Part shown: in pieces, positions 39,957 through 51,310 of the stretch | Layout of the letters: every line of letters begins with the position of its first letter | Numbering within the stretch: position 1 is the first letter of the stretch | Assembly (NCBI GenBank): GCA_002049455.2 | Contig: KV918864.1 | Coordinates: forward strand, 124,001 to 188,000 | Origin: Porphyra umbilicalis | Lineage: Eukaryota > Rhodophyta > Bangiophyceae > Bangiales > Bangiaceae | Length of the DNA: 64,000 nt | Direction: 5' to 3' | The notes under the pieces: generated by a model | The model's database searches: none | What the model saw: only the letters and a program-made list of their open reading frames with translations | What the model was told of the DNA's origin: nothing | Translations under genes and position numbers: made by a program

Positions 39957-41068
39957 ATGGCCGAACCCCCAAAGCCAACCGTGTCGCTGCCCGACCCATC
40001 CTTCTCCCCCGATGTCGCTCTGGTCATGTACATGGCCGAAACGTGCCCGCTGGCCATGGAAGACCGGTCCCGCTGCTGCCTCCTCCGCGACCTGCCGAGC
40101 AATGGCACCAAGGTGTCGCAGGATACCGCTGCCATGATTGCCAAGCTGATCGGCGCCGAGGACAGCGGGACCAATGAGAGGGGGGTGCCCCCAACGACGG
40201 CGGCGGGGGGTGGTACCGGCTCGAGCGGCACGGGCGGCAAGGCGACTGCCGAGAGCCAGCCAGTCACGCCGGCGCAGTCGCCTCAATCGGTCACGGACGC
40301 AGAGGGGGCTGCGCACTCGCACGGAGGGAGCGGCGTGGCCCCCGCCATGGATTGGCACACGCCGTCGCCACGGCCGGCAGTGACCACCCACGCCGCCAGT
40401 CCGCCTCTAGCAGCCGCCAAGCCCCGCGACGCGTCCCCACCGCCGGCGTCGGCCGCTCAAGCCGGCTGCCCAACCAAGAACCGCGCGGCGTCTGCCAACG
40501 GCGGGGCAACCCTGGACGCGGCCGCGGCCGCCGCCGCCGCGGCCGCCGCCACGGCCGCCGCCACGGCTGCCGCCGCGGTGATCAGCTCCCCGTCACCCCC
40601 CCCCCCCCCACCGGCGAGGCGGGTGGCTCCCCCTCGCAGCCGCCCCGCTCCAAGCGCAGCCGCCGGGTGGTCGGCCGCGACCCCGTCCCCCGCGAGCAGC
40701 GCGTCTACTTTACCTGCGGCGCCTGCGGGTACGACCGCAACCACATCCGCAAGCGCACCTGCGGGAGCTGTCGGGCGCCCAAGATTGCGCCGCCGTCGGG
40801 CGCAACGGCGGCCGCGTCGCGGGGCGCGCGGCGGGCGGCCGCCGCCGCCGCCGCCGGTGCGTCGGGTCGACCCGACGGGGGAGTCAAGGAGGAGACGCTA
40901 GCGGGCAGCCCGGGGGGGGGGACCCGAGTGGGGGGCGAGGCGGGTGGTCATTTTTCCTGCCAAGTGCTGCCCCTGCGGCGGGGTCGTTGGGGGGCGTGGG
41001 CGTGGGCGTGGGATCGGGGGTGGGGGTGGGGGTGGGTGGACCGTGGGCGCCATCTGCGGCGCCGCTGA
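39957..41068 (+). CDS. Zinc-ribbon protein gene, frame broken at a C14 run
   Basis: From ATG 39957 the frame gives MAEPPKPTVSLPDPSFSPDV, YMAETCPLAMEDRSRCCLLR and an ordered helix-like segment to about residue 70. A disordered Ser/Pro/Ala region and poly-Ala runs (near 40520-40580) follow. At C14 (40596-40609) the useful frame changes: the +2 frame continues KRSRRVVGRDPVPREQRVYF, TCGACGYDRNHIRKRTCG and SCRAPKIAP, a C-x2-C...C-x2-C zinc ribbon with basic flanks, then Ala/Gly-rich sequence to 41068. One C fewer would join the two. Either the run is mis-called or this allele is shifted. The basic patch and zinc ribbon suggest a nuclear nucleic-acid-binding protein; no family assigned. Confidence 0.5.
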
Positions 41069-43110
41069 CGAGTCGGCCCGTGTCCCCCGTGGGCGGTGCG
41101 GGCGGCGCGCGCCCAGACCTCCGGTAGGCGCCGATCGGTCTCGGGCACGGCTGCGGCGGGGCGGACCGCCCCGCCGTCGACGACGCCGGCCGTTGCGTGC
41201 GCGCGCCGCGGCAGCGTCGGCGCCCGGCGCACCCCGCGGCCGACGGCGTGCGGCTGCCGGTGCGGCGCCCGGCGTTTGCTCGTGGGGTGGGTGGGAGGTA
41301 GTCCTCTGCCGGCTCTGCTGTGTCGGCGCGTACGCCCGGCGCTGGGGCGGGTGGACACGGCGCATGCAGCTGCGGAGGAGGGGCGACAGCACACGCGGGG
41401 GTCGGTACGTGTTTCTCCACTGATGGGACCGGTCGGGCATGACGAGCAGCACGCAAACGGTCGGTCGTGCCCGCACGGCCGGGACCGACCGCTCTCCCCT
41501 GCGTCTCCTGCCGTGGCGGTGCAGGCGCGCCCCGTCGCCCGGCAGGGCGAGGACCCGAAGAACCGGCCCCGGCTCGGCCCTGTGCACGCGCCCTTTTCTC
41601 ACCCCCCCCCCACTCCCCCATTTGAATCCCGCCGCAGCGCACCAGTGTGCGCTCCCTGGTCACCTACCGCCGGCGGGCCGCCGCGGCGGGGACGGCGTCC
41701 CGCCCGTGGCGGGGGCGCCCGAGTCGCCCGCCCGCACCCGCGGCGTCGCCCGTGGCCGCCGCATCGTCGACCGCCGCGCACGCGCCGCCACTCGCCGCCA
41801 CGCGACGCGACGCGCCGCCACGCGCCGCCACGCGCCGCCGTCCGCCGCCGACCCCCGCCGCCCGCATGGCCAACCGGCAGGGGCGCCGGCGGGCGCGGCC
41901 GCCGCCCCGCCACCCGCCCGCATCCGCGCCGCCGCAGGGGCGGCGGGAACACCCGCGGTGTCTGTCGTGGCAGGGGTGGCAGACCTCACCCCCCCGCGCC
42001 TCCCCCCCTCTCAACGCCACCGTCCCGCCGTTGTGCGTCGTTACTGCCTGCGCGCAGTTCACGCACAGCCGCCCCCTACCGCAGCAGCAGCCGGCGCACC
42101 ACCGGCGACGCGACGGCAGGGGGGGGCCGTGCGGCGGCGCGGCACCTCCACAGCGTCGACGGCCGCCGCCGCCGCCGTCGCCGTTGTCCAAACGGGCTCG
42201 CACGTGGGGCGCAGGGCTGCGGCCGCACGCGGGGCGGCGGCGTCGTCGGTACACAACAGGCTCGTGTGCCGATGCTTGACCCGAGCCGCCGCGCTGACGC
42301 GCTCCCGCCCGCGCGAAGATGCCCGGCGCCCAAACCCCGGGCGGCGGGTGCGGCGGCTAGGGGCCGTCCAACGGGACTAGCAAAGATACCAACGGCCACG
42401 GGGATGCGCCGCGCCGCGCTAATTGTACGCCCGATGTTGCCGCGCCCGCCGCACCGACGGCTGGTGAATCCCTCGTCGGGGCGGCGCGGTGTGGTCGGCC
42501 GCCCGGCCGCGGGCGGCGGCGTCCGACGGCCACCGCGGCCGTCGGCGGCCGCCGTGACGGGAGCCGACCGAGGCGGCCCAAGGTGGGTGCCGGGGCTGAT
42601 GGCTGCCGCGGCGGTGGCCATGGTTGGGGCGGCGGGCGCCACGCCGCGCTCCCTCCCGCCACCGCCGCCGCCTGCGGGCTCCTGAAACGACCCTTATCGG
42701 GGCGGCGACAGTGCACGGCGGGTGCGAAAGGTGACGGCCGACGTGCTACCACGGGGGGGAAAGGGCGGGGGGGGGAAGGGGAAAAACAAGGACCGAAAAA
42801 GACCAAACGCGCGGGGCTATCCCAGCCGACGCGCCACCGCGTGGCGGGGGTGCCATAGCGCGCAACGAGCCCACCTCCCGCTGGTCGATGCAATCGATTT
42901 CGTTGCGTGGTGGAGCTGTCTGAATTTTCGCGAGATCTGCTGTGATCACGGCAGATTGGATGGCACAGGTAAAAGCGCGGGCAAGGCCCAAAACCAGACA
43001 GATCGGGTGTTGCGTCACACACCTCATCCGACTGCTCGGCGGGAAGGCCGTATCGACGGACCGGCGCCGGGACCAGCGACGTCACGCTTTGCTCTTTCTC
43101 AATACCCACC
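41069..43110. other. GC-rich DNA, no gene supported
   Basis: All frames open, with Ala/Arg/Pro-rich translations on both strands. 41770-41860 has CGCCGCCACGCG-type short repeats. G-runs and an A-rich patch lie near 42760-42810. Confidence 0.5.
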
Positions 43111-45034
43111 TGTCCTCTGCTGCCTGCATCTCATGGACACCTCTCCCTTGTTGGTGGCGGTTGTGGGCTTGGCTTGGGGGTGGCGCATTCCGTGAGCGCC
43201 AGTGCGTGTTTTCTTCCGTAGCCGCGTCATGCAACAGGTTGCCCGTGTTTTGGGCCTTCTGTGCCGACCAAGGTCTCTTCTGGGGAACTCATAGCTGGCA
43301 GCTGACGCTACACGGGGCGTCGGTTGGGGCGACGCGTCGGTTGTCAAGATGATGGGTGCTGGTGATTGAGAGGTGAGGTGGCGGCGAGCGACGGCAATAC
43401 ACGGGCATCTCTGTTTGACGTCGCGGCGCCGACCATTGGGGTGCGGGTGCGGCTCTTCTTGCGCTCGGCGCTCCGTTCCACTCGGCAGACGCCGGTGACG
43501 AGATGAACTTGCACCTGGCGGCGGCGGTGGGGGAAGCTTCCGGCCGGTCGGCCAGGTCCGTGCTCTGGAGAATTTGACGTAGCTGGTGGGAGGGGCGTAC
43601 GCCCGCGCGTTCGCTACCGCCGATGGCCCATGAGACGTTTTCATGACGCTACTGACGGCAGGCGAGGTGGTCGACGTCAAGGTCTCTTCCAGAGGCCTCA
43701 TGACGTGGGGGATGGTCGCGCGCTGGTCTTGGGGGCGCAGCTGGTCGCACAGACGTCGTTGGCAGGCGACAAAGACCAGTTGGCGGTGAACTTTGCTGTG
43801 GCTAGGAAGCACGTGAGAGTCGTCGGTGCTACTGGCGGTAGCGACACCCGTTCTTACCTTCGAACAGGGCGGCTCTGTGTTGGTGACGGGGGGGAGCCAC
43901 TCGTCGGTTGAGCAGCTGTCGGCGGCTGGTGCCGAGTAGCTATCGGGCGACGGCAACGGGCTTCGGTGGGCGGCTATCCAGTGCGGTCACGTGGAGAAGG
44001 AAGTGGCAGGGGGGGAGCCGATGGTTTTCGCAAAGACAACCCGTGTTTCCTACATCTGCTGCAAAGGAAGGAGCGGAGGTGGTCCATGTCGTCACTGACG
44101 CGGCCGCCATCCGCAAGCCGACCAAGAGAGCGGAACGCTTGCCACCTTTCGTGGTGGTTCACACCAGCGGCAAAGCCGTCTTTGGGGTGATAGCGGTGGC
44201 GACGACGGCGGCGGACCCAGCCGTACCAGGCGCCCGCATGTGGGCGCCTGTCCACACGTCCGCAGGTGGGTGCGACGCGGCGGGCAGTTCTCCGCGCGCG
44301 CTCACCGCCTCGAGGTGACGTATGGAGAGGGCAGCCTCACCACCCGCCGCCGCAGTGATGGTTGGGGGCGCCTCTTTCGGTGGAGCCCCGGCCAGCAGCG
44401 TTGTGGCGGTCGCAGGAGAATTTTCGGTGGGGGGCAACAGGGCTCGAACGGCGCCATGTCGAGGTAGCGATGCTTGTGTATTGGCCGCTGGCCCTGCGCG
44501 ACGAGCGTTGTGTGCCCTGTTCTTGCTTCTGAGAGAGCTACCCCGTCCACATGGCATTGGCCGGGAGCGCGAGGAAAGCCTGACGGACGTGCGCAAGACC
44601 CACACCGGGCGAGGTGAGGAAAGCCCTCATGGCCTAGCTCGTCACACCTGGCTTTAGCTTGTGATTTTCTGTGCCGGCAGGGGTACATGTGAACGAAAGA
44701 CCCGGCTCGGGTGGGTCGTAGAGAACCAGCACGGTACTGACTCACATCGCCCTGTGCTCGCTGTGGGACTAGCCGTCAGAAAAGATGGTGGCGCTGGTTC
44801 AGGCAACTACAAACAACAGCAGCGAGCGGATAAGAACACAAAGCGCCACACAACAAACAAAACATTATCAAGAGCCACAGGCTCGCCCGCTGCTCGTCGA
44901 ACAAGAACCGACAACAGCACACGCATCTTGCCTCCAGTCGTCGCCATGCCAACCGCAGCGACTACGTGGTCTCCATCAAGGGACCGATGACAGCAAGCGC
45001 TTCTTGTCTCCAGTCATCGCCTTGCCAACTACTG
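43111..45034. other. Mixed DNA with weak opposing ORFs
   Basis: 43099-43956 (minus), 43630-43911 (plus) and 44159-44605 (minus) are open but overlap one another without domains, so I assign none. 44909-44969 and 44986-45047 are a two-copy repeat (TTGCCTCCAGTCGTCGCC / TTGTCTCCAGTCATCGCC) with a 77-bp period. Confidence 0.4.
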
Positions 45035-45580
45035 CTACTTGGACGAGCCCCCTTGCTCATTCTTGGCCGGCGGCGGCGGCGGCGGCGGCACGTAATAGTC
45101 CGAATGCTCGCACGCACTGTTCTTGCAGTCCTCGCGCCACGACACCTTGGTCGCGTCGAAGCAGTTGTGGAACTTGCACATGATGGAAGACGGGGAAGAG
45201 ACGGGCCGCGCTGCGGCCTGGACAATGGTGAAAGCGGTGGCGTCGAGCTTGCGATAGATGGGAGACGGGGTGGGAGGAAGGAGGGTGGGAGGGAAGTGAC
45301 GACCGCCCCAAGAGGCGGTGGTGCTCTTGACGGATGGGCGCGAGTAGAGGGGCTGTAGAACGATGAAGATAGCGACTTCCTCGTCTGTGTTTGGGTACGC
45401 CGAGACAGACCGTCCGTCGCCGCTGCCGGGCGCCCGCCATTTAAGCTTTCTTTGCGCAGGCTGGCGGCGGGGCTCCGAAGCACTGGGCCACGCCGCAAGT
45501 CCCAATGGAGCCAAGTGGGCCACGCTGCTGAAGCTAGCGGCGGCCAGACGGTCGCTGGACCAATCCAGAGTCTGTCTCAA
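45035..45580 (-). CDS. Hypothetical protein with Cys-rich C-terminus
   Basis: A 181-residue minus frame. The middle reads VSAYPNTDEEVAIFIVLQPL and IYRKLDATAFTIVQAAARPV; the C-terminus has MCKFHNCFDATKVSWREDCK and NSACEHSDYY before a poly-Pro run and TAG. Four Cys and two His in about 25 residues could form a small zinc-binding unit. No family recognised. The N-terminal third is less convincing and the true start may be internal. Confidence 0.38.
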   Translation of the reverse strand: MRQTLDWSSDRLAAASFSSVAHLAPLGLAAWPSASEPRRQPAQRKLKWRAPGSGDGRSVSAYPNTDEEVAIFIVLQPLYSRPSVKSTTASWGGRHFPPTLLPPTPSPIYRKLDATAFTIVQAAARPVSSPSSIMCKFHNCFDATKVSWREDCKNSACEHSDYYVPPPPPPPAKNEQGGSSK

Positions 45581-46600
45581 TCGCTACTAGCCGTCCATTG
45601 ACTGCCGCGCGCTGCAGCATGGCCCAGTGCATGGCCCCAGAGACATCGTGTTGCATGAGTCGCACCACCACCTGCGCATCTCGTCTCCAGCTGCTACGCA
45701 GGCACAACAATCACCGGCTGCACCTGGTGCGTCCAATCAGAAGCGCCACAGGGGAAGCTGGGGATTCCGTTGCCACGGCTCCACGTGTGCGGCGGCTGAT
45801 CAGGATTACTTTGGGGCTCAGGAGGTACTCAAGCACGCCACAACCGACGCAGTGTGTGACGCTGAGGGCTGCCAACGAGGCGCGGTGGGCCCCGCTCGGA
45901 AACAACGAGAGACGGGCGTGGCGACCGAGCACTCTACGTGACCCCGAAGGTCACTCTGTCAACGATCGAGCCCTTTTAGGGCATCATCAGTGGGCCGGCA
46001 CCGCACACCTAGTGGTGCAACGGGATCGGCCAGCCAGGCAGGTATTTTGTTCAGGGGGCACGACGGGCCGCACGAAGAGCCCCAATCCGAGGCACTACAG
46101 CGCGCTGGAGGCGCTTTGTCCAGAAATCTGGGCCATCGTCTGTCGGGTATCACTTCGAGATTCTCGCAAGCTAGCCTCAGGAAAAAATCTGCCGAGTGAG
46201 CGTACAGTATATAAGTCGTGGGTCGCGATGAAACATGAGGTAAACCATCCCCGCGACATGCGTAACAGAGTTCTAACATTCAGGGTCTCAATAAAATACC
46301 AAATACAGTGCATTACATTGCACTATGAGACTTTTGAAATTTCGCTCGAGGAACATATGAGATATCAGCGTGCGTGGGCATCTCAAGGAACAGAATTGGT
46401 CCCGCGCAAGCGCCAAGAACAGAGTTCCTTCTGAGGGGTCTTGTCAGACCGGGCCTAAAGTTCTGTATGGTATTACTTTCAGTTGATCTGTAAACCGTAT
46501 TCTGATCAGCCCATGTTTGGTTTGGTCACACTTTTCTGGATATTACGGTTGTTCCTCCATTAGAACGCGATTTTATATTATTCGAGATGGAGTTAGTGTC
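45581..46600. other. Weak ORFs and an AT-rich patch
   Basis: Plus-strand ORFs 45598-46434 and 45627-45941 overlap in different frames; the latter has FRCHGSTC and DAVCDAEGC, a possible degenerate zinc motif. 46440-46600 is distinctly AT-rich (TTTTATATTATTCG). Confidence 0.35.
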
Positions 46601-48780
46601 GGACTAAATGGTTCATGTTCCACTGTCTGAGGACCGTGTCGTCACCCAGGGGCCTTGCGAGGGAGGCCCAGCTGGGACGATGGGGGTGGCGGCTGTGCTT
46701 TCTGCCGCAGGCCTTCGATGATTCGCTGCAGACGGATGGGCGGACGGAGGAAACTAGATCGTCGACAGCCACAGAGCACGCCACCGCCGCGTTGCGGACC
46801 GCCGGGGATCTGGGAGGGGTGCCCCCAACATGTCGCAGCCTGAGTGGTCGTAGCGCGGGACGGCTGTTGCCGGGTCGTTGCGAGAGCGGTCGATTTTGCT
46901 GTGTTGCAGGTGTTGCGGCCCGACAGTGAGGCGTCGGCCGTCGCGGGTGGCCGCGGCGTGGGAGGGGCCATCAACGACTCCTCGCGTGTGGGTCGGGGGA
47001 TTTTGGCGGCCCAACCGCGGGCCCCTGTCGTGCTACGGACGGCTGCGGCCGACGCGGCGGCGTCGTCGTGCGCGTGGGGTTGGTGCGGGTGGTGCTGCAG
47101 GTGGTCAACGTCTCAGAGTGTGGCCCAACGCAGCGTGGCCGAGGTCGGCCGCCTGCCCACACCCCGCCACACCCCGACCAGACCGCAACATGCGGGATGT
47201 GTGGTGGTGGGGCGTGCCACCCTACACCCATTGACTGCGCAAACGCCGGCACACCCCACCGCCGCCGTCGTGACCGACCGCCGCGGCGCCGCCGCTGCAC
47301 CCATCGAGCGCCACCTCAGAGTCGGATTGGGCGCGGGCGGCGCCCACGCGGCGACTTGTCGCCAAAAACCGCGCGCCGACGCGCGCCCCAAAACGAGGCA
47401 GGCGCAAGGACGAGCGGCACGTCCAACTCGGAGCCCCCGGGGGGTGGCCACCACCCGGAGCGCCGCCACGTGGAGAGGGCGTGCACGTTGCAGACGGCCG
47501 TCGCCGGCGCGCCGACGACGGCGGGGGGGGGCGGTGGAGGCGGCCTTGCTGCCGCCCCCGTCGCCGCCGGCCGCGCCATCGCCGGTAGTGGCCGGTGGCG
47601 GCTTGGCGTCGACGCCCGCCGCTGCCAGGGTCGCCACGACCGACCGGCTGGCACCCGACAGGATCGCCTACCGCACCGCACCGCAGTCACCCTCCCGCGG
47701 CGGCGTGCGCGTCCAGTGCACCCCGCAGCCCGGGAGGAGCACCGCGCAAGCGGGGGGGGAGTCCAACCCGGTACCGCGTATAGGGCAACCCGCCCAGCCG
47801 CCCGGCAACAGGGGCGGGGAGGGAGGCGGCGGCGGCGGTGGCGGCAGCGGCCTTGCGGCCAGAGCCGGCACCGTCGGGGGGGGTGCGCGTCGATGCACGG
47901 GGCGACGGTAGAGGCCAGCCCCGCCTACTGCATCGCGACGCCTGGGGCAAGCGCCACCCCCGGGTGGACGTGGACGACCGGGCCCGCCTCAGCAGCGCGG
48001 CGGGCTGTGACGAGCGCCTCTGTGCGGGCCGCCGCGTCTGCCGCAGACCTCCCCCTGTGTCAAGTTGGCGCCCACCCCCCCCCTCCGCCCGACGCGGCGG
48101 GCAGTGGGGGCGGCACGTCGAACGCCGCGACCGCCGAGTGGGGCTCTCACTCAAACGGCACGCCCCCAATGAGAGCCCCGCCCACGTCGGCGGCTGTGGC
48201 TGCCAGCTGGCTGCCAGGGCCACCCCGCCGGGGGGGAGGCGCGTCGCGGCCTCCCCTGCGGGCAAGGAAGACCGCCGGGTCCCCGTCGGCCCCGTCCGTG
48301 CCGCCGCCGCCGTCGGGGCGTCGCGCGTCGGCCGCCACTGCAGCCGCCGCGCCGGCCGCTGCCCCCGCCGCCGACGTGACAAAGGCGGCGGTGGAGGCGG
48401 GAGTGGCAGCATGCTGCTATTTGCGTGGGGGTGGCACGGGTGGGGGGGGGGCGGGCACCCCATTGTCGGATGGGGGGGGGGGCGGCCGGGGCCATTGGGC
48501 GGCGAACGCGCAGCATGCTTCGGCCCGCGGCGGCACGACACGCCGAGGGGGGCGCGGGAATGGACACCACCGTAAGCGGTCGAGGGCGGCCAACTAGGGC
48601 CGAGCGCGGGGTGGCAGACGCGAGGCGGGGGGAGGCGGGTGCGGGGAGGGAGGCGGGTGCGGGGGGGGAGGCGGCCGCGGCGTTGGGGGGTTTGGCGGTC
48701 CGCTCGAGTCCGGTGGTGGTGGCGGGCGGTCAAGAACAAGGGCCCAGTCCCAGAGTTTTTACGACCGGGGTGAGTTTGTC
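46601..48780. other. GC-rich DNA, no gene supported
   Basis: Plus 46844-47911, plus 47068-48597 and minus 47687-48739 are all long, mutually overlapping and Ala/Pro/Arg-rich, which is expected where stop codons are rare. 48630-48675 has a short GAGGCGGGTGCGGGG repeat. Confidence 0.5.
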
Positions 48781-50651
48781 ACAATGCGATCCACGTTGTT
48801 TCAACGACCGTACTGAAAGCGCGTACGCGAAAACACCCTGGCCTGGAGTTGTGCTGTGGTTGAAGACCATCTATTTGTGTAAGTTCCGAAGCATTATTTA
48901 GACATGAAACATGCCGCGTCGCCCTTCACCTGGCACGTAGCTATATTTTTCATGCGCTGCATTGGTTTTATTTTCATGTCCCTACGGGCGTCCACGGGCA
49001 GGCGCGCGCGCCCGAGCCGTCCGCCCCGCCCACGCGACACCGTGCTTGCGACAGTCTCAAGTCACGCACGGCTCGCCGACAGCCTCACCCCCCCAAGCCC
49101 TCCAGTCTCACGCCTACGTCCGACTTCGCCGCCGCTACCGCGCAGCCCACCCGCGCCCCGGTGCAAACGCCACGCCACTCCCGCCCCCTCGTCCATGGTG
49201 GCTAGGTTTTTTGCCAGCAGCAAGCCTATCGCAGCAGGGGGCGCGGACGCAGGGGCCGCCGCCGCCGCCGTAGGGGCTGCCACCGGCAAGCCAGCGGCGT
49301 CCTCACCCCCCCCCCCTCCATCCCCACGGCCCTTCAACCCCTCCACAACCCCCCGAACGTAACCCCCTGTCCTGTCTCTTCCCCCTACGACGTACCGCGC
49401 GGTCAGCTGCGCGACATCCCGCACGGCCAGTTTCGCCACCCAGACACCACCACCCCCACGCACGGGCCACACGCACGGCACCGCCCTCTCCTCGTCACAG
49501 GCCTGCGCACAGCACCACGCGGGTAGCTGCGGCAGCCCACTCGTGACTGCCCGCTTCATTCACTGCCCGCCAATGTCACAGCACATTCCACGCGTCTCGG
49601 CTGTCCCCGATCTTGGCCCTCTCCTGCGCGTTCAACATTTTGAAGAACAAAAACACCGTCTGGAGCGTCTCGGGGGTAGGTTCCACAAATTACGCCCTCA
49701 ATCCCTCACCCTACACGGTCATATGCAGCACGCACCTTCGTTTCCAGCTCATCTGAAGCACAGACCGCCCGTTTCAAGCCATCTGAACAAGGAAAAAACC
49801 TTTCCTTCACATGGGTGGACCTCATAAACGCCCAACGTCCAGCCATGCTGCCAAGACACATGCAGGGATACGTTGCAGAGTGATGCTTTTAACCATGTCT
49901 GACTCACCGTACGGCGACGTCTGCCTGAGCCGTATGAGGTCTCTCCGCGGCCACCCTGAGTTTTCGCAAGTACTCCCGCAATGTGCACTAGGTCTGAAAA
50001 AAACTAGAATGGGGGCCCCTATGTGCATGTTGGATAGGGCCAGGGGATTCAAGTTCCCCGGTCTGTGATTGGAGCTCTCTTTCTTGCGGCCTCGAATCTG
50101 TTGCTGGGGCCCATCGGCTTGAGTAGAAGTAGGACATCGACTGGCCCGCCCTTTAGAGTCATCTCCATCTGGTCGGCCTCCGGGCAAGCCGCCGTCCCTA
50201 CGTGGACCGTCTCGAGTCGCGTGCGCGGGGCGACCCATACTGTGAGAACGTACAGAGAAATTTTCACACAGACCACGCAACGCACCTGAATGTCATGCTA
50301 GGCCGGAGGTGGTGACAGAAAAGGGATTCAGCGCCCGCCCCCTGACCCTCCGCCTTCCCGTCACCCACCGCCGCCTCCGCCTCCGCCGCCTCCGTCGCCT
50401 CCGCCGCCGCCACCACCACCTCCCCTTCCTGCCCCCCCAATGCGGACGCCGCCAAAAAAATGACCACCGCCGACAAAGGCGGAAAGCGCAGTAGATCACA
50501 ATCCGAGTGCGTAGAACATCCCGAAAACGGCGAGCGGGAACTTCCACCAGCCTCCGCCCGTGCCCCCACACGCCGACGGCACTGGTAGCAGCTTACACGC
50601 AGCCCGCGCCACACCCTGTGCCACGGCATGCGCGGGCGTGTAGGAGACTTG
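48781..50651. other. Mixed DNA with triplet repeat
   Basis: A short plus-strand frame from ATG 49195 to 49362 reads MVARFFASSKPIAAGGADAG then Ala/Pro runs; it could be a first exon but nothing follows it. 50360-50435 is a CCGCCTCCGCC-type triplet repeat. Otherwise nothing recognisable. Confidence 0.4.
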
Positions 50652-51310
50652 TTACTTGTCGAACTTGGTGGCGCGGGCGACCACAGCGAAAGGAAACGTC
50701 ACGGTCGGTGGGGCGGCAATGATTGTGGCGTTGCCTAACGTGCCCGACGAAACGACCGCAGTGACCGCGCCCGGGGCGGTGGTGGCAATGACAGCCAACC
50801 CCCATGGTAACTCAAACCGTACCCGCACTTTGTACAGCGTCTCGTCCCACTCATCGCCGGGCGTCCACGCCATCGACCGGCGGTCGTCGGCAGCCGCCGC
50901 CAGGGTCAACGCACTACCATTGCCGCGAGGCGGTGTGCCACCACCGTCGGCGGCCGCCGTCGGACCCGCCGCTAGGCGGTACCTCACGCGAAACGTGGTC
51001 GGCGTCGACTGCGTTGGGACTGTTGGCCTCCTCACCGTGTCGCTGTCGACGCAAGTCGTGGTCGTGGCACTGTCCGCGACGAATGGCCCGACGGCGACAT
51101 TGCCGTGGATTACGTTGCCCGCTCGCGACAGATGCCATACGGTCGGGCGAGTGAGGCCGGCGGCCACGGCTGCCGATGGGAGCACCCGTCGGGCGTCCCT
51201 GCCAGTGATGTAGGACCATGTCCAATCTTCCGTGACGGGGGTTTGGCAGGTACCCCTGGACGCCATCACTCTCACGCCGGTGCAGCATACATAGGGGGAG
51301 GAAACGGTCG
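50652..51310 (-). CDS. Hypothetical protein, possibly secreted, C-terminal exon
   Basis: The minus frame ending at TAA 50652 reads SPYVCCTGVRVMASRGTCQT, TEDWTWSYITGRDARRV, NVAVGPFVADSATTTTCVDS, YKVRVRFELPWGLAVIATT and a clean end FAVVARATKFDK. Alternating hydrophobic beta-like strands, Thr/Val richness and paired Cys suggest an extracellular beta-sandwich. The frame stays open to 52085, but upstream of about 51310 it becomes Arg/Pro low complexity, so an upstream exon in another frame (for example 51272-51589) is likely. A plus-strand frame (50656-51213) is also open, but the minus frame has the better ending. No family recognised. Confidence 0.4.

Noticed and set aside
46601-48780. Three long overlapping ORFs (plus 46844 and 47068, minus 47687)
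   Set aside because: Same compositional effect. No frame has an ordered segment or motif that favours it.
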